Shown: positions 17,411 to 27,510, counted from the first letter of the stretch. The stretch is DNA of 64,000 nucleotides from JACPUW01 sp049115495 (GCA_049115495.1 JAGDZV010000001.1:748388-812387), one strand, 5' to 3'. The notes: generated by a model from the letters alone, not told the origin. Numbers and translations: made by a program.

Positions 17411-18256
17411 TTATTCGTATACTTCAAATTGTCCTTTTCGTTCGGCTTCGTTAAAAACATCACCTTCCATCTTCATCAAAAAGTCAACCTTTTTTTTGTT
17501 TTTAATAATGCTTCTAATAGTGCCACGCGACATTTGTAAGGGTTTAAACTCTCCTGGTTCTCTTAGATCATAAATAAACAGAGCTGCTCCTCTCAAACTA
17601 TCGTTGTAAATCAGTGGCTGTTCACTTTTTGTGATTTCAAAAGAAGTAGGCAGCAAAGCCTCACCCATAAGATCATCCAGAAAAAACCACTTATTATTAT
17701 CTAAGTTGAACTTAACTCCATATCTAAGGCAATATTTCTGCAGCGAGTCAGTATTTTCTGGTGAAAGGTCTTTTAGCCAAAAAATGGCTTGCTCTTGATT
17801 GGGAATGTCAGGTGTGAAAACCAAGTATGTAGATTTACAAATTCTACGCTTTAGAATGAAACTTTCGTTGAATTGGTTGTAATAGTCAGTTATTTCATTT
17901 GAGGTAACAGTAGTATCAAGCTTTTGGTTGATCAAACCATTTTCGTATTCATACCTAATCAATGAACGATAATACAGGTCTAACTCTTCCTTTTTATCTT
18001 TTAAACTATCACTTAAATTGTTGAGCGCATTTTGAAAAAGCACTTCATCTCTCACCCATTTTTCAATATAGTTCTGTCTTAGTTTTAAACTATCCTCCGG
18101 CGTTTGAGCCGCACTAAAAATGTCAGTAAAGTCTTCTTCATAAAGAACCTTATCCCCAACCTTAGCAACTTGAATCTTGCTATTTTTATTGCCCTGAAAA
18201 AGCTCACATCCACTTAAGACAAAGAGCGGGATGATTATGAAGAATAGATTTTTCAA
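17411..18256 (-). CDS. Lipoprotein with SurA-N/parvulin-like sequence
   Basis: A 281-aa protein with a lipoprotein signal (LSGCELF, Cys17). The region VGDKVLYEEDFTDIF resembles the N-terminal segment of SurA/PpiC proteins, but I see no intact parvulin domain. It lies between two parvulin isomerases with gaps of six bases on both sides, so it probably works with them in outer-membrane protein folding. Residues 90-280 are without a motif I recognise. Confidence 0.65.
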   Translation of the reverse strand: MKNLFFIIIPLFVLSGCELFQGNKNSKIQVAKVGDKVLYEEDFTDIFSAAQTPEDSLKLRQNYIEKWVRDEVLFQNALNNLSDSLKDKKEELDLYYRSLIRYEYENGLINQKLDTTVTSNEITDYYNQFNESFILKRRICKSTYLVFTPDIPNQEQAIFWLKDLSPENTDSLQKYCLRYGVKFNLDNNKWFFLDDLMGEALLPTSFEITKSEQPLIYNDSLRGAALFIYDLREPGEFKPLQMSRGTIRSIIKNKKKVDFLMKMEGDVFNEAERKGQFEVYE

Positions 18257-18262
18257 ATAACC

Positions 18263-20236
18263 CTATTCTTTAATCAAACTGTCAACTAACTGCTGATTTA
18301 CTTCAACATCATATTTCTTCATTAAGCCACTAATCCAGTTCTGTTCAAGAAAGCTTTGATAATCAGCAATTACCAACCCTTTAATCTCATTTAGCTTTTT
18401 ATATTCTGAAGCCCGTATTTCGTTTATTTTCACCAATGTGTAACGCCCTTTAAAGTCCTCAATAGCATGGTAACCTTCGCTCCATTCAACCATGTCAACA
18501 ACTTCTTTATCTCCTTTTTCAATTAGATCTTTTGTATAGCTAAAGGTCATTGAGTTATCTTCATTCATGGCTTTATACAAATCGTTAAGATTTGCATTAT
18601 CATTAGAGAGTTTCGATTTTATTTCATCAGCTACGGATTTATCGTTGCAATAAAACACCAAAACATCCGCTCGCTCGCCCCAAACATAATCATCTCTATT
18701 TTGGCTAAAGAACTCACGCTGTCCTACAGTGTCTTTCATGGCCTTGGTCCAAACTTCATCGTCAGTAATTTCAAAAAGAAGAATTCCTTCATAGTACTCT
18801 CTTACAATGTTCTTAAACTCAGAATATTTTATTTCAAGACGGCTATCTTCATAATCAAACACGGTTTCTTCAACAAATTGGCCGTACATGTAATCCATGG
18901 CATATTCAGCGTTTTGAAATTGACCTTTGGTTTGGTTAGTTAACAACCAATTGGCAAAATCAGCTTGAAGTACTTTTTGCTTACCAATTAAAAACATTTT
19001 CTTTTTATACTTCTCCTTATCACTTTTAACCCATGTGCCCTTCAAAATCAACGAATCGTAATCATTCTTAAAGTCATTAATAGACTTACTGTATTCTTTA
19101 AAGTTGTTTTCGGTTTTTATCCTATTTAAAGCGGCTTTTGTACTTCTTTGAGACCTTGTATCCCTTTCTACTTTCTTTTTAAGCACTTCTTTCATTTCAT
19201 CATAACCCTTGAGAGACTCAAGGCTAAGACGTTTTACAATATGCCAACCGTATTCAGTTTCAAATGGCTTACTAAAATCCTCATTATTTTCAAGAGCGTA
19301 AGCTTGGTCTATTATACCCATTGGCAACCAAGAAGAAAGTCGGTTGAATGGTCTTAACCTACCACCTTGAGATGCGCTAGAAAAGTGTTGCGATTCTGTA
19401 CGTGCCAAATTTTCAAATTTCTCTCCCTTTTGCAACCTTAAATAAATGCTATCAATTTTCCCTTTGGCTATTTTTTCGCCTTCAGCTCCATCTAAATCTG
19501 TTCTTATCATAATGTGAGAGGCCGTCATTTCACCCAAGTAAGGTCTTTTATCAGTAACCATAATTACATGGTATCCAAACCTTGTTCTTACTGGACCTAC
19601 CGCTGAATTCATTTCTGATGTATAACAGGCTGATTCAAATGGGTAAATCATATTAAAGGCTGTAAAAAAGCCTAGGTCTCCGCCTCTTTGCTCTAATGTA
19701 ACATCTTTGGTGTATTGTGAATATTCTTTTGCTACTTCGGCAAAATCGGCACCTGCCTTTACCTTGTTTAGCGCTTCAACTGCTAATGTATAAGCTTTAA
19801 GTGTATCTTTTGGATAGGCATCCTCAGCAACATCAATTAAAATATGACTAGCCCTTAATTCAAACTGCATTCTCTCATATGCTTCTTCAACAAGCTTCTC
19901 AGAAACTTCTTTATCCTTTAAGTAGGGCTGTGCCAGTTGATTTCTGTACGTATTGAATTCTTTGATAAACTTATCAGTTGTATCAAGTCCCAATGATTTG
20001 GCTTCTTGTACCTTTAGTTTAAACTTAATATAAAGGTCTAAGTATTCGTCAAGACTTTCTTTGGTATAGAGTTTTTCATCCTTTGCTATTGAGTTATTTT
20101 TCTCATATATATATTTAAACTCTTCAAGCGAAACAGAACTTCCGTTAACTGTAAAAACAATGTCTTCTGGTATTTGAGCATTCACAATCAATGCAAACAC
20201 TGCTGCAACAAACAAAAACAAGCTTTTCTTAAGCAT
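18263..20236 (-). CDS. Periplasmic peptidyl-prolyl isomerase with two parvulin domains (PpiD/SurA-like)
   Basis: About 657 aa. I chose the ATG at 20236 because it gives a compact signal peptide (MLKKSLFLFVAAVFAL); the frame remains open to 20254. Two parvulin domains are visible: ASHILIDV through RGGDLGFF and GYHVIMV (about 125-225), and ASHIMIRTD through GGRLRPF and YGWHIVK (about 235-335). The C-terminal 300 residues are without a motif that I know. It is first of an operon with the lipoprotein, the SurA-like protein and MoxR, pointing to outer-membrane biogenesis. Confidence 0.87.
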   Translation of the reverse strand: MLKKSLFLFVAAVFALIVNAQIPEDIVFTVNGSSVSLEEFKYIYEKNNSIAKDEKLYTKESLDEYLDLYIKFKLKVQEAKSLGLDTTDKFIKEFNTYRNQLAQPYLKDKEVSEKLVEEAYERMQFELRASHILIDVAEDAYPKDTLKAYTLAVEALNKVKAGADFAEVAKEYSQYTKDVTLEQRGGDLGFFTAFNMIYPFESACYTSEMNSAVGPVRTRFGYHVIMVTDKRPYLGEMTASHIMIRTDLDGAEGEKIAKGKIDSIYLRLQKGEKFENLARTESQHFSSASQGGRLRPFNRLSSWLPMGIIDQAYALENNEDFSKPFETEYGWHIVKRLSLESLKGYDEMKEVLKKKVERDTRSQRSTKAALNRIKTENNFKEYSKSINDFKNDYDSLILKGTWVKSDKEKYKKKMFLIGKQKVLQADFANWLLTNQTKGQFQNAEYAMDYMYGQFVEETVFDYEDSRLEIKYSEFKNIVREYYEGILLFEITDDEVWTKAMKDTVGQREFFSQNRDDYVWGERADVLVFYCNDKSVADEIKSKLSNDNANLNDLYKAMNEDNSMTFSYTKDLIEKGDKEVVDMVEWSEGYHAIEDFKGRYTLVKINEIRASEYKKLNEIKGLVIADYQSFLEQNWISGLMKKYDVEVNQQLVDSLIKE

Positions 20237-20316
20237 TCTAAGCAAAATTTTCAATAGCTGGCAAAAGTATAACTATGCTCCTACAATTGTGAATAGATTA
20301 TTGTGGTTTAACCTTA

Positions 20317-20997
20317 TTACACATTAATACTATAAAAGGCGCCTTGCTTAGACAATTCGAGATGCACTACTCCCATTCCTACAAGCTTAACCAACACATT
20401 GCCCACTTTTCTAAAGTTGATTTTTAATGCTTTGGAGATCTGCCTTTGGGTTAGCCTCTCACTTTCTTTTAGATACTTGATTACTCGTTCATCAACCCCG
20501 TGATATTCTAGTTTAATATCTTTCTTATGAAAATTATTTCTTTCTACCTGAAGCCATACCCAATTGGCTAAAACATTTGAGTCGTCTCTTCTAACAAAAG
20601 CCGTCCATTTTTTTTCTTCATCAAGGCATAAATAGGGTTTACTCTTTCCCTCATCAATTTGCATACAAAGTATTGACCTGCCATCAATTTTGTGTTCGCT
20701 AATGTTAAAGTCCATTTGTGGTTTGCACTTATCAATTGCAGCTTCTAACATATACACTTCTTCTTGTATATTAATTTTTGCCGGTTTTCCATTATCCTTT
20801 ACACCAACTAGAAGCACTCCACCCTTATGATTGGCAAAAGAAACAATGGCTTTAGCAATCTTGGAAATACTAGTTATGCTATGCTTAAAGTCAACTTTCT
20901 CACCTTCACCAGCTTCTAGCCACCTGTAAATATCTTGAGTATCAATAGAAAACAAAATATGAATTTTATTTGATGCCAAGGTAGCATATATGAGCAC
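20317..20997 (-). CDS. AlbA_2/Schlafen-type putative DNA-binding protein
   Basis: A 226-aa protein. Residues 27-140 form an AlbA_2 (Schlafen AAA_4-like) domain: EGEKVDFKHS near 30, AIVSFANHKGGVLLVGVKDNG near 50-70. The C-terminal 70 residues (KESERLTQRQISKALKINF) read as a winged helix. The frame begins with GTG 20997; a TTG six codons in is an alternative and no in-frame ATG precedes the domain. Family members are often regulators. It is divergent from tRNA-His. Confidence 0.75.
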   Translation of the reverse strand: MLIYATLASNKIHILFSIDTQDIYRWLEAGEGEKVDFKHSITSISKIAKAIVSFANHKGGVLLVGVKDNGKPAKINIQEEVYMLEAAIDKCKPQMDFNISEHKIDGRSILCMQIDEGKSKPYLCLDEEKKWTAFVRRDDSNVLANWVWLQVERNNFHKKDIKLEYHGVDERVIKYLKESERLTQRQISKALKINFRKVGNVLVKLVGMGVVHLELSKQGAFYSINV

Positions 20998-21005
20998 TAA
21001 AATTA

Positions 21006-21013
21006 TATTTTTG
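21006..21013 (+). promoter_or_regulatory. -7 element before tRNA-His
   Basis: TATTTTTG fits the Bacteroidota TAnnTTTG -7 consensus exactly and ends 13 bases before the tRNA 5' end. No convincing TTTG box lies at the right distance upstream. Confidence 0.4.
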
Positions 21014-21025
21014 TGCGCTCAAAAT

Positions 21026-21100
21026 GGTGATCGTAGCTCAGTTGGTTAGAGCGCCGGGTTGTGGTTCCGGAGGTCGTCGGTTCGATCCCGATCGTTCACC
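21026..21100 (+). tRNA. tRNA-His (anticodon GTG)
   Basis: A 75-nt tRNA including the histidine-specific extra G(-1) at 21026, opposite discriminator C. The anticodon stem CCGGG/TCCGG encloses loop TTGTGGT with anticodon GTG at 21061-21063. The T arm is GTCGG-TTCGATC-CCGAT. CCA is not encoded. The acceptor stem has one T-T mismatch. Confidence 0.95.
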
Positions 21101-21104
21101 CTTT

Positions 21105-21135
21105 AAAAGAGCTGTCTAACAAGACAGCTCTTTTT
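21105..21135 (+). terminator. Intrinsic terminator after tRNA-His
   Basis: The arms aaagagctgtct and agacagctcttt form a 12-bp perfect stem with a 4-nt loop, followed by a T tract (21131-21135 and beyond). It begins five bases after the tRNA. Confidence 0.88.
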
Positions 21136-21229
21136 ATTTTCAAGTTATGGGTATTTCAACTAGCTAATTGATATTCTCAAGTTGAAAATCAATTTTAGAT
21201 AGCTTTTTGTGATTGCAAAGGAGTTAATA

Positions 21230-22440
21230 AGCTTAAAACCAGACGATAATTTTTGTTTAACAGCCATTTTTCTCAAGTTATGCCCTATAGCCATTAATTA
21301 TAGCTCCTTTCTCACTTTATTCTTGCCAAAGAAGGTAAACCTGGTAAGGTTGTTGTTAGATTTTAGTTGCCCAAAGACTGCTTCTGTCTCTATGCATCTC
21401 TTTTTTCTGTGTTTAACCCCTTGAGCGCTCATTAATAGCTCTTTAGCTTCTTCTCTTAGCTCGTTTAACCTGTGATTTTCTTGTATTATTCTTTTCGGCT
21501 TTACTGTTATGGCACATTGAACGTAGCGAACATCCATTGCACTTCTGTGCCTGATAGGTTGTAATGGTTGAGATATATCCAGCGGCAGATTCTTTTTCAA
21601 AAGTGCCTGTGTTGTCCATTCTCTGACCCATTGGGCAAACAAAGTAGTTTTCTTCGGCATTGTAATACGGGTTCTGTACTAGGAATGGATTGTCTTTAGC
21701 GCTGCGTTTTTGGTTTTTATGAAAGTAGTTGTACTTAACATACGGTGTAATGCTCTTGCCCTTTAGCAGCTCATAGTTTTGCTCACTTCCATAACCAGCA
21801 TCAGCCACAACTTCTTTGCTTTGGGTGCTATAGTTTTCTTCAAACTCATTTAGGTGACTTTTTAGTGTAGTAGTGTCGCCAGGAGTTTGGTGCAGCGTAG
21901 CCTGGGTAATAAATTGGTTTTCGGAACTTATTTGAACATAATAACCTGGTTTTAATTGACCATTTCTCATATGGTCGTCTTTCATGCGCATAAAAGTGGC
22001 ATCCTTATCGGTTTTGCTCATGCTGTTTCTCTCACCAATATCATTTAGCTGTTGGTTATATTGTTCCAACTTTGGTAAGTGCTCATCTTGCAGCTTCTTT
22101 AAAGCTCTATCGATCTTTTTATCTTTACCTTTTGTGCTTTTATTGAGCTTGCTAAGCTTCTCCTTTAAGGAGTCATAGTCAATAGAATCTGGTGTTTAAC
22201 ACTCTTGCTTATCTTGTTCAGTTTGGGTCTCAATGTCGGTTAAAATGGCCTGTATCTTCTTCTCGAGTTTGGCCGCGTTTTTCTTAACTGTTTTTCAACA
22301 AACAAAAGAGTATTTGACAGATCGTGCTTCTACCTTAGTTCCACCAATTTATTAAAGGTCTAGATTGATATAGCCTATTTCTTCTAACATAAGTAAAATT
22401 AGGCCAACCAGGTTTTACAACTCATTTTTTCTGCGCTTAG
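21230..22440 (-). pseudogene. Degenerate IS1182-family transposase
   Basis: Reading the minus strand from about 22440 gives a nearly continuous transposase in one frame: MLEEIGYINLDL, IGGTKVEARSVKYSFV, KTVKKNAAKLEKKIQAIL, then the stretch from 22069 with VVADAGYGSEQNYELL (around a DDE residue) and the Cys-rich CNGCSLRSMC. It is broken by in-frame stops near 22362 (two), 22304 and 22196, a frameshift near 21490 into NHRLNELREE...CIETEAVFGQLK, and another stop at 21298 before MAIGHNLRKM. The conserved ends suggest the IS1182/DUF772 group. I could not identify terminal inverted repeats. Such decay indicates an old insertion. Confidence 0.85.
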
Positions 22441-22560
22441 TCGAAAGGCAATTTGTGGTTCTAAAATCAGGTTTAAGTTACCAGAAAACAAAATAAAGGG
22501 TAGTGTTCCAAATTTTATATCTTAGCTAATGATTTTCCATTGTTCACTTTCTTAAACTTA

Positions 22561-22952
22561 CTACATCCTGTTTGTTAGTTCACTCTTGAAGTTTGAAATT
22601 GGATAACTATATGCGAGTTCTTCCATTTTGATTGCTGTGAAAGCTAATAATGATAGTGCTGATCCTGGACTAGGTAGTGTGTTTCTCATCTTTATCGTTC
22701 CCCTAAATGATTTATTGAGACGTTCTATCCTATTGAATAAATCACTATTCTAACTTCATAATCGTACTCTAAATAGGTAAATAGGCTTTGATACCTATCA
22801 GGTATGTCTTTTGAGTTTGGGTAAGTTTTACTCCTTTTTGCAATAAGGTCTTCTAGATTTTTTTTCGCCATTGTCTTATTATAACTATGTTCATCAGGGT
22901 GAAAGATTGCTTGAAGTTCGCTACTAAATGATTCTCTGTGTGGTTTTCTCAC
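22561..22952 (-). pseudogene. Truncated IS256/mutator-family transposase fragment
   Basis: The C-terminal third of an IS256-like transposase. The first frame (22952 downward) has MAKKNLEDLIAKRSKTYPN and YLEYDYEVRIVIYS. A frameshift near 22740 leads to RIERLNKSFRGTIKMRN and then AFTAIKMEELAYS, ending at a TAG at 22561-22563. IYSxxxIERLNxxxR is the family's hallmark after the third catalytic region. The N-terminal two thirds are missing or unrecognisable upstream of 22952. Confidence 0.75.
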
Positions 22953-23172
22953 ATGCCTATTCTAATTTCGGTGGAAGTAAAGAATACACTACTGCTGTTT
23001 GGTATAACTAAAAACTTCACCAACAGCATTATCCGAACCATTAATGCCTGCAAAAACAAACAAGCCTACCATATTCAAACCGTGCTCTTTAATTCCGAGT
23101 AACTGTCTCGTCCTGAAGTATCGTTTGATAAAAAGTAATGAAATGAGTAAAGACAATAATTCAATAAAAAAC

Positions 23173-23196
23173 GGCTGCCTAACTTTTCGGACAGCC
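23173..23196 (-). terminator. Terminator at the end of the polysaccharide locus
   Basis: GGCTGtCC and GGcAGCC pair as a stem with one bulge. On the minus strand the T tract corresponds to 23164-23171; the plus strand also has a T tract (23199-23206), so it may act in both directions. It begins eight bases after the stop of the last glycosyltransferase. Confidence 0.65.
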
Positions 23197-23203
23197 TCTT
23201 TTT

Positions 23204-24400
23204 TTATGTTAAAAGGTTACAGCTCCCCCCCTTAATTCCAAGAACATGCCGTTTATATTGAAAAAGCTCATGCCCTCTTTCTTGACCATTGAGCCCAATT
23301 TCACTCCACTTATTGTACTGTGCATACCTCTCGATAATCTTTTCTGAAAGAATTTCAGGGCTCTCAGGTTCAATTATTTCGCAATTCACTCCGCTTTTAA
23401 AGTAGTGTGAGATATCAGAGACGTTTGTACAAATGCAAGGCCTGCCTGTTGCCAAGTATTCAGCCAACTTTATCGGAAAGCCATAATTTGAAAAAAGCTC
23501 TTTATTACGATTCATAATTAACAAATCGCACTCAGCTAATAGTTTCGGAATATCTTTAGAGGCAACCTGCCCTGTTGCTTCTATCAAATCAGCCTTTCCT
23601 TTTAAATTATTTTCATCCAATAAAGTGTCAAGGTTAAAGCCTGATGATTGGTAACCAATTAAACGTAATTGAATTGGCTCAATGGCGTTCTTAATTGCTA
23701 TACCAAAAGCCTTAATAATTCCTTCAACATTGTCTTTAGGCCCAAAAGAGCCCAAGTATCCAACTCTGTTGGTCCTTTTGCTAGCAATGTTTTCCAGCCC
23801 TTGAAACCGTTCATTATCAAAAACAACTGGGATAATCTCAGAAGAAAAATGTTTGAATCTTCGTCTGTAAAAAAGCCTCAACCTTCGAGATGTAAACAGC
23901 CCTTGATTAAACCACCAAGGGAGTGTCCACTCTATTAAGCCGTTATTAAATTTAGCAAACAATGTTTTTAGCGGAGTTGCTTCCACTTTTAGACTGTGCA
24001 GCTCTGTAAGCTCAATAATACTTTTATAGCCCAACAACTTGCTCAATGCTAGAATTGGAAAATGGGTAATAAAAACTGAGCTATAGAAATAAAGGACGGT
24101 ATTATCAGCTGAATTTAGGTTTAGCTGTTTAAAGAAACTGAACCAAATCTTTAGCAACTCCACTAATCTGGCTTTTCCTTTTGCTCTATCAGTGCGGCCC
24201 GACAAGTATTTGAATTTAAGACCTTCAACTTGCCCCTGCTCTCTAGAGTTTATGCCTGAATCGCCGAACTCTGAAGGCCTTAGCACTAAAAACTCTGAAT
24301 CTACGTCAATTTCTTTAAGCCCCTTGCCATAGCTTTTTAATCTTGCATTTGCTGCATTCCCTTCGTTAAAATCCCCGTTAAAGACAAAAAGCACCTTCAT
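23204..24400 (-). CDS. GT4-family glycosyltransferase (last gene of the locus)
   Basis: A 398-aa GT-B glycosyltransferase, group 1 type. The first domain starts MKVLFVFNGDFNEGNAAN. The C-terminal domain has VGYLGSFGPKDNVEGII near 208-224 and GFPIKLAEYLATGRPCICT near 320-338, the nucleotide-sugar-binding region; the usual first Glu of E-x7-E is replaced (GFPIKLAE). It follows the dehydratase gene by one base. It probably adds a sugar to the lipid-linked repeat unit on the cytoplasmic face. Donor and acceptor unknown. Confidence 0.85.
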   Translation of the reverse strand: MKVLFVFNGDFNEGNAANARLKSYGKGLKEIDVDSEFLVLRPSEFGDSGINSREQGQVEGLKFKYLSGRTDRAKGKARLVELLKIWFSFFKQLNLNSADNTVLYFYSSVFITHFPILALSKLLGYKSIIELTELHSLKVEATPLKTLFAKFNNGLIEWTLPWWFNQGLFTSRRLRLFYRRRFKHFSSEIIPVVFDNERFQGLENIASKRTNRVGYLGSFGPKDNVEGIIKAFGIAIKNAIEPIQLRLIGYQSSGFNLDTLLDENNLKGKADLIEATGQVASKDIPKLLAECDLLIMNRNKELFSNYGFPIKLAEYLATGRPCICTNVSDISHYFKSGVNCEIIEPESPEILSEKIIERYAQYNKWSEIGLNGQERGHELFQYKRHVLGIKGGSCNLLT

Positions 24401-24401
24401 T

Positions 24402-26315
24402 TTAGGCCTTAGCCCTTTGCACTTCTTTGTCCAATTTCTCGAATCTTGAGTTATTGCTAATAAACTCAGGAACTATGGTTTTCATGAGTAGAACTGCACT
24501 GTAATCATCACCTGCACTTCCAACTTTTATCAGCTGAGAAATTTGCTTTTGCACTTCATCAAACTCGTAACGACGCACTTGAGCAATCATAATTTTTTCA
24601 TGGTGCGTAGTCATTGTGTTTTCCTTGGTGTTTAGAAGCTCTTCTCTAATCTTCTCACCTGGTCTTAAGCCTGAGAATTTAATTTTGATATCTTTTTCAG
24701 GCTCAAAACCTGATAGCCTTATCATTTTTTTGGCTAGGTCTACAATCTTAACATCTCGACCCATATCAAAAATAAAAATCTCACCGCCATTACCCATCGT
24801 TCCTGCTTCAAGTATCAACTGACAGGCTTCAGGAATGGTCATGAAATAACGTGTAATCTCAGGGTGTGTCACCGTTACCGGCCCGCCATTCTCAATTTGC
24901 TTTCTAAACAAAGGAATTACTGATCCATTTGAGCCCAACACATTCCCAAACCTTGTGGTAATAAATTTGGTTTTTACGCCATCTTTGTAATTCAAAGACT
25001 GAACATATATCTCAGCTATACGCTTTGATGCCCCCATAATATTGGTTGGATTTACCGCCTTATCTGTTGACACCATTATGAATTTCTCAACACCATATTT
25101 GCAAGATAAGTCGGCCATATTCTTTGATCCACCTACGTTAGTCAATATCGCTTCGTTGGGATTGTCTTCCATCATAGGCACATGCTTATATGCCGCCACG
25201 TGGAATACAATATCGGGAGATTCAGTTATGAATTCTTTTTCAATATGAGCTGCGTCTCTCACATCGCCAATTACGAACTTGAAGTCAATGTAAGAGAAAC
25301 GATTTTCCATTTCAATCTTGAAACCTGCCAAAGGTGTTTCGGCTTGATCGTACAGAATTACTTTTTCAGGATAATACTTAATTATTTGGCGTACTAATTC
25401 GCTCCCTATGCTACCCGCAGAACCTGTTACAAGCACAGTTTTTCCGGCTACCTGAGTTTTTATGTTATCGTTATGAATGTCAATTGGATCCCGTTCAAGC
25501 AAATCTTCAATTCGAACTTTCGTAATCTGTTTTAGGCTTAATTCACCATTTACCCATTTGTTCGCAGAAGGAATAATTTTCGTTTTAACGCCATGTTGCA
25601 AACACAGATCAACTATTTGCTGCTTGCGTTCGCTTGACATGTCTTGCACTGATATAATCAGCTCATTTACCGAGAATTTCTCAATCAAATAAGCAAATGT
25701 CTCATCAGAATAGGGTGCAATGGGTACACCTTCAATAATCTTACCAGAAAGTGTCTCGTTATCATCAAAGTAAACGACCACCTTATATCTACTTTCACCA
25801 TCTTGATCAATGGTTCTCTTTGTGATTAAACCTGAACGGCCAGCACCGAAAACAGCTACATTGGTTTTGGTCTTGGAAGTGGTGTTTAATTCCTGATAAA
25901 TGATTTTCACTCCAATTCTAAATGAAGTAAGCAATACCAAGCAAGCGAAATAATCTATAAGCCCCACGGCCAATGGCATTAGATCTCTCTTCCCATAAAA
26001 AACACCAAGAGAAAGTGAAAACAACCAAATAATGGAAGACCCTAAGGTGATTGCATAGAACAAGCGCTTTGCATCTTGCACGCTTGTGTATCTAGTAATA
26101 CCACGGTATACCCTGAATACCCTAAAGAAGATCACCCTAACAGCAATATAAAACGGCAATATGAATGCGAACTCCTTAAATGGAATTCTATCGATATTGA
26201 AATTGTAGCGTAAGAAATACGCTACAAAAAATGAAAATACGCAGAGGAGTATGTCAATCTGAAGTATGAGCCATCGTGGTGCAAACTTCTTTGATAGATA
26301 ATCTTTTATAAACAT
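24402..26315 (-). CDS. FlaA1/PglF-type nucleotide-sugar 4,6-dehydratase, membrane-bound
   Basis: A 637-aa polysaccharide biosynthesis protein of the CapD/WbpM/PglF type. Four transmembrane helices span about residues 10-130. A first Rossmann-like domain begins at VAVFGAGRSG near 153, and the catalytic SDR domain begins at VLVTGSAGSIGSE near 293. The motif STDKAVNPTNIMGASKR near 415-431 has Met instead of the usual Tyr, as in this subfamily. Members convert UDP-GlcNAc to the 4-keto-6-deoxy sugar, the first step towards UDP-QuiNAc4N/bacillosamine (or FucNAc). The PglE-like aminotransferase at 32871 and PglC/PglD-like genes near 43 kb complete that pathway. Confidence 0.92.
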   Translation of the reverse strand: MFIKDYLSKKFAPRWLILQIDILLCVFSFFVAYFLRYNFNIDRIPFKEFAFILPFYIAVRVIFFRVFRVYRGITRYTSVQDAKRLFYAITLGSSIIWLFSLSLGVFYGKRDLMPLAVGLIDYFACLVLLTSFRIGVKIIYQELNTTSKTKTNVAVFGAGRSGLITKRTIDQDGESRYKVVVYFDDNETLSGKIIEGVPIAPYSDETFAYLIEKFSVNELIISVQDMSSERKQQIVDLCLQHGVKTKIIPSANKWVNGELSLKQITKVRIEDLLERDPIDIHNDNIKTQVAGKTVLVTGSAGSIGSELVRQIIKYYPEKVILYDQAETPLAGFKIEMENRFSYIDFKFVIGDVRDAAHIEKEFITESPDIVFHVAAYKHVPMMEDNPNEAILTNVGGSKNMADLSCKYGVEKFIMVSTDKAVNPTNIMGASKRIAEIYVQSLNYKDGVKTKFITTRFGNVLGSNGSVIPLFRKQIENGGPVTVTHPEITRYFMTIPEACQLILEAGTMGNGGEIFIFDMGRDVKIVDLAKKMIRLSGFEPEKDIKIKFSGLRPGEKIREELLNTKENTMTTHHEKIMIAQVRRYEFDEVQKQISQLIKVGSAGDDYSAVLLMKTIVPEFISNNSRFEKLDKEVQRAKA

Positions 26316-26424
26316 TACTTACTTGACCTTGAGTGCGAAAATAGCTAAAAGCTTCTGTTCATTTTTTTGATATGCTGCAATTTTGGGAGTTCCGCTGACG
26401 AAATCAGTTCCTTTATCAATAATA

Positions 26425-27480
26425 TCACCCGACATCCGCAACTTTATTCCAAAAGCTAATCATTCTTTTTGCCGCAACTTCAGCTGAAAGTTCTTTTTTA
26501 CAATATTCTTGAGCTTCTCCCTTTGTTACTTCACTTATAGGCTCATCTATTAAACCTAAAAGCTTGTAGGAAATAGACTTCAGGTTTTCATTGTCACTAA
26601 AAACAGTACCCATTTTAGTGCAAAGCACATGCTTTTTTACGTCGCCAACATCAGTAGAGAAAACAGGTGTTCCACAGCACAAGCTTTCCTTAACCACATT
26701 TGGTGAACCTTCATGAAGCGATGTTAATAATGTGACATCAGCAGCCCTGTAATATTGGTTCATTAAATGCTGTCTACCCATAGGCGGAAAAAGCAGTTCA
26801 ATATCTTTTGAGTAAGCTTGCTTTACTTCGTCAAAAATCTTGCGTGCTAATGGGTAATTTTTAACCCCTAAGTTCTTATTCGATGGAAAAAAAATCAACT
26901 TCTTCTCAAGATCTTTCCCTAAACCAAGCCTGGCATCTATTCTGCTCATTGCTGGAAACAATGAAGTATTTATCCCGTTTGGAAAAATTTCAACCTGCTG
27001 ATTTTCATAAAGGTAACTTTCAATTTTGGCAAATACCGCTGCAGAAACTGGTCTAATACCTGCTAAATTGCGCAGCTTGTTCTTGTAAGACCACAAAGCA
27101 ATTTTCCCAATTTTTGTGTACTTAGGCACTTTACCCACCTCTCCAAATGCATCAGACCCAATAACTGAGCATGATGTAATGTGATGCAAATTTGAAGGAA
27201 TCATAAACAGCGCGTTTATTCCGAAACTATGAATGTGATTATATCCATTTGATTTATAAAGTTTAGCTACTCTAAGCCTAGCTTTTAAAACATTAAGTGG
27301 GTTTCTTTTTAGTGCAACTGGAAAAACTGTAAGTTCAACATTACTGTCAGAAATTGCATCGCAAAGTACTTTCACAAAAGGAGCCCTAAATGGTTGGCTT
27401 TCAAAAGGCCACTCATTAGTAACAAATAGCACTTTAAGCGACCTTTGGGGCCCTATTTTATTTTTTGCGTCGCTCTCCAA
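26425..27480 (-). CDS. GT4-family glycosyltransferase
   Basis: A 351-aa GT-B glycosyltransferase. It starts with a short hydrophilic lead and then LKVLFVTNEWPFESQPFRAP. The C-terminal domain has LHEGSPNVVKESLCCGTPV near 273-291, containing the full E-x7-E motif of retaining GT4 enzymes. It lies 30 bases downstream of the WecA-like gene and 109 bases upstream of the 4,6-dehydratase. A second or later transferase of the repeat unit; donor unknown. Confidence 0.87.
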   Translation of the reverse strand: MESDAKNKIGPQRSLKVLFVTNEWPFESQPFRAPFVKVLCDAISDSNVELTVFPVALKRNPLNVLKARLRVAKLYKSNGYNHIHSFGINALFMIPSNLHHITSCSVIGSDAFGEVGKVPKYTKIGKIALWSYKNKLRNLAGIRPVSAAVFAKIESYLYENQQVEIFPNGINTSLFPAMSRIDARLGLGKDLEKKLIFFPSNKNLGVKNYPLARKIFDEVKQAYSKDIELLFPPMGRQHLMNQYYRAADVTLLTSLHEGSPNVVKESLCCGTPVFSTDVGDVKKHVLCTKMGTVFSDNENLKSISYKLLGLIDEPISEVTKGEAQEYCKKELSAEVAAKRMISFWNKVADVG

Positions 27481-27510
27481 AACTCACTTTTAGGAATAAA
27501 AAATAATATG

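Noticed and set aside
21026..21100. tRNA-His as an integrase attachment site
   Set aside because: I found no second copy of the tRNA 3' end and no integrase gene in the window.
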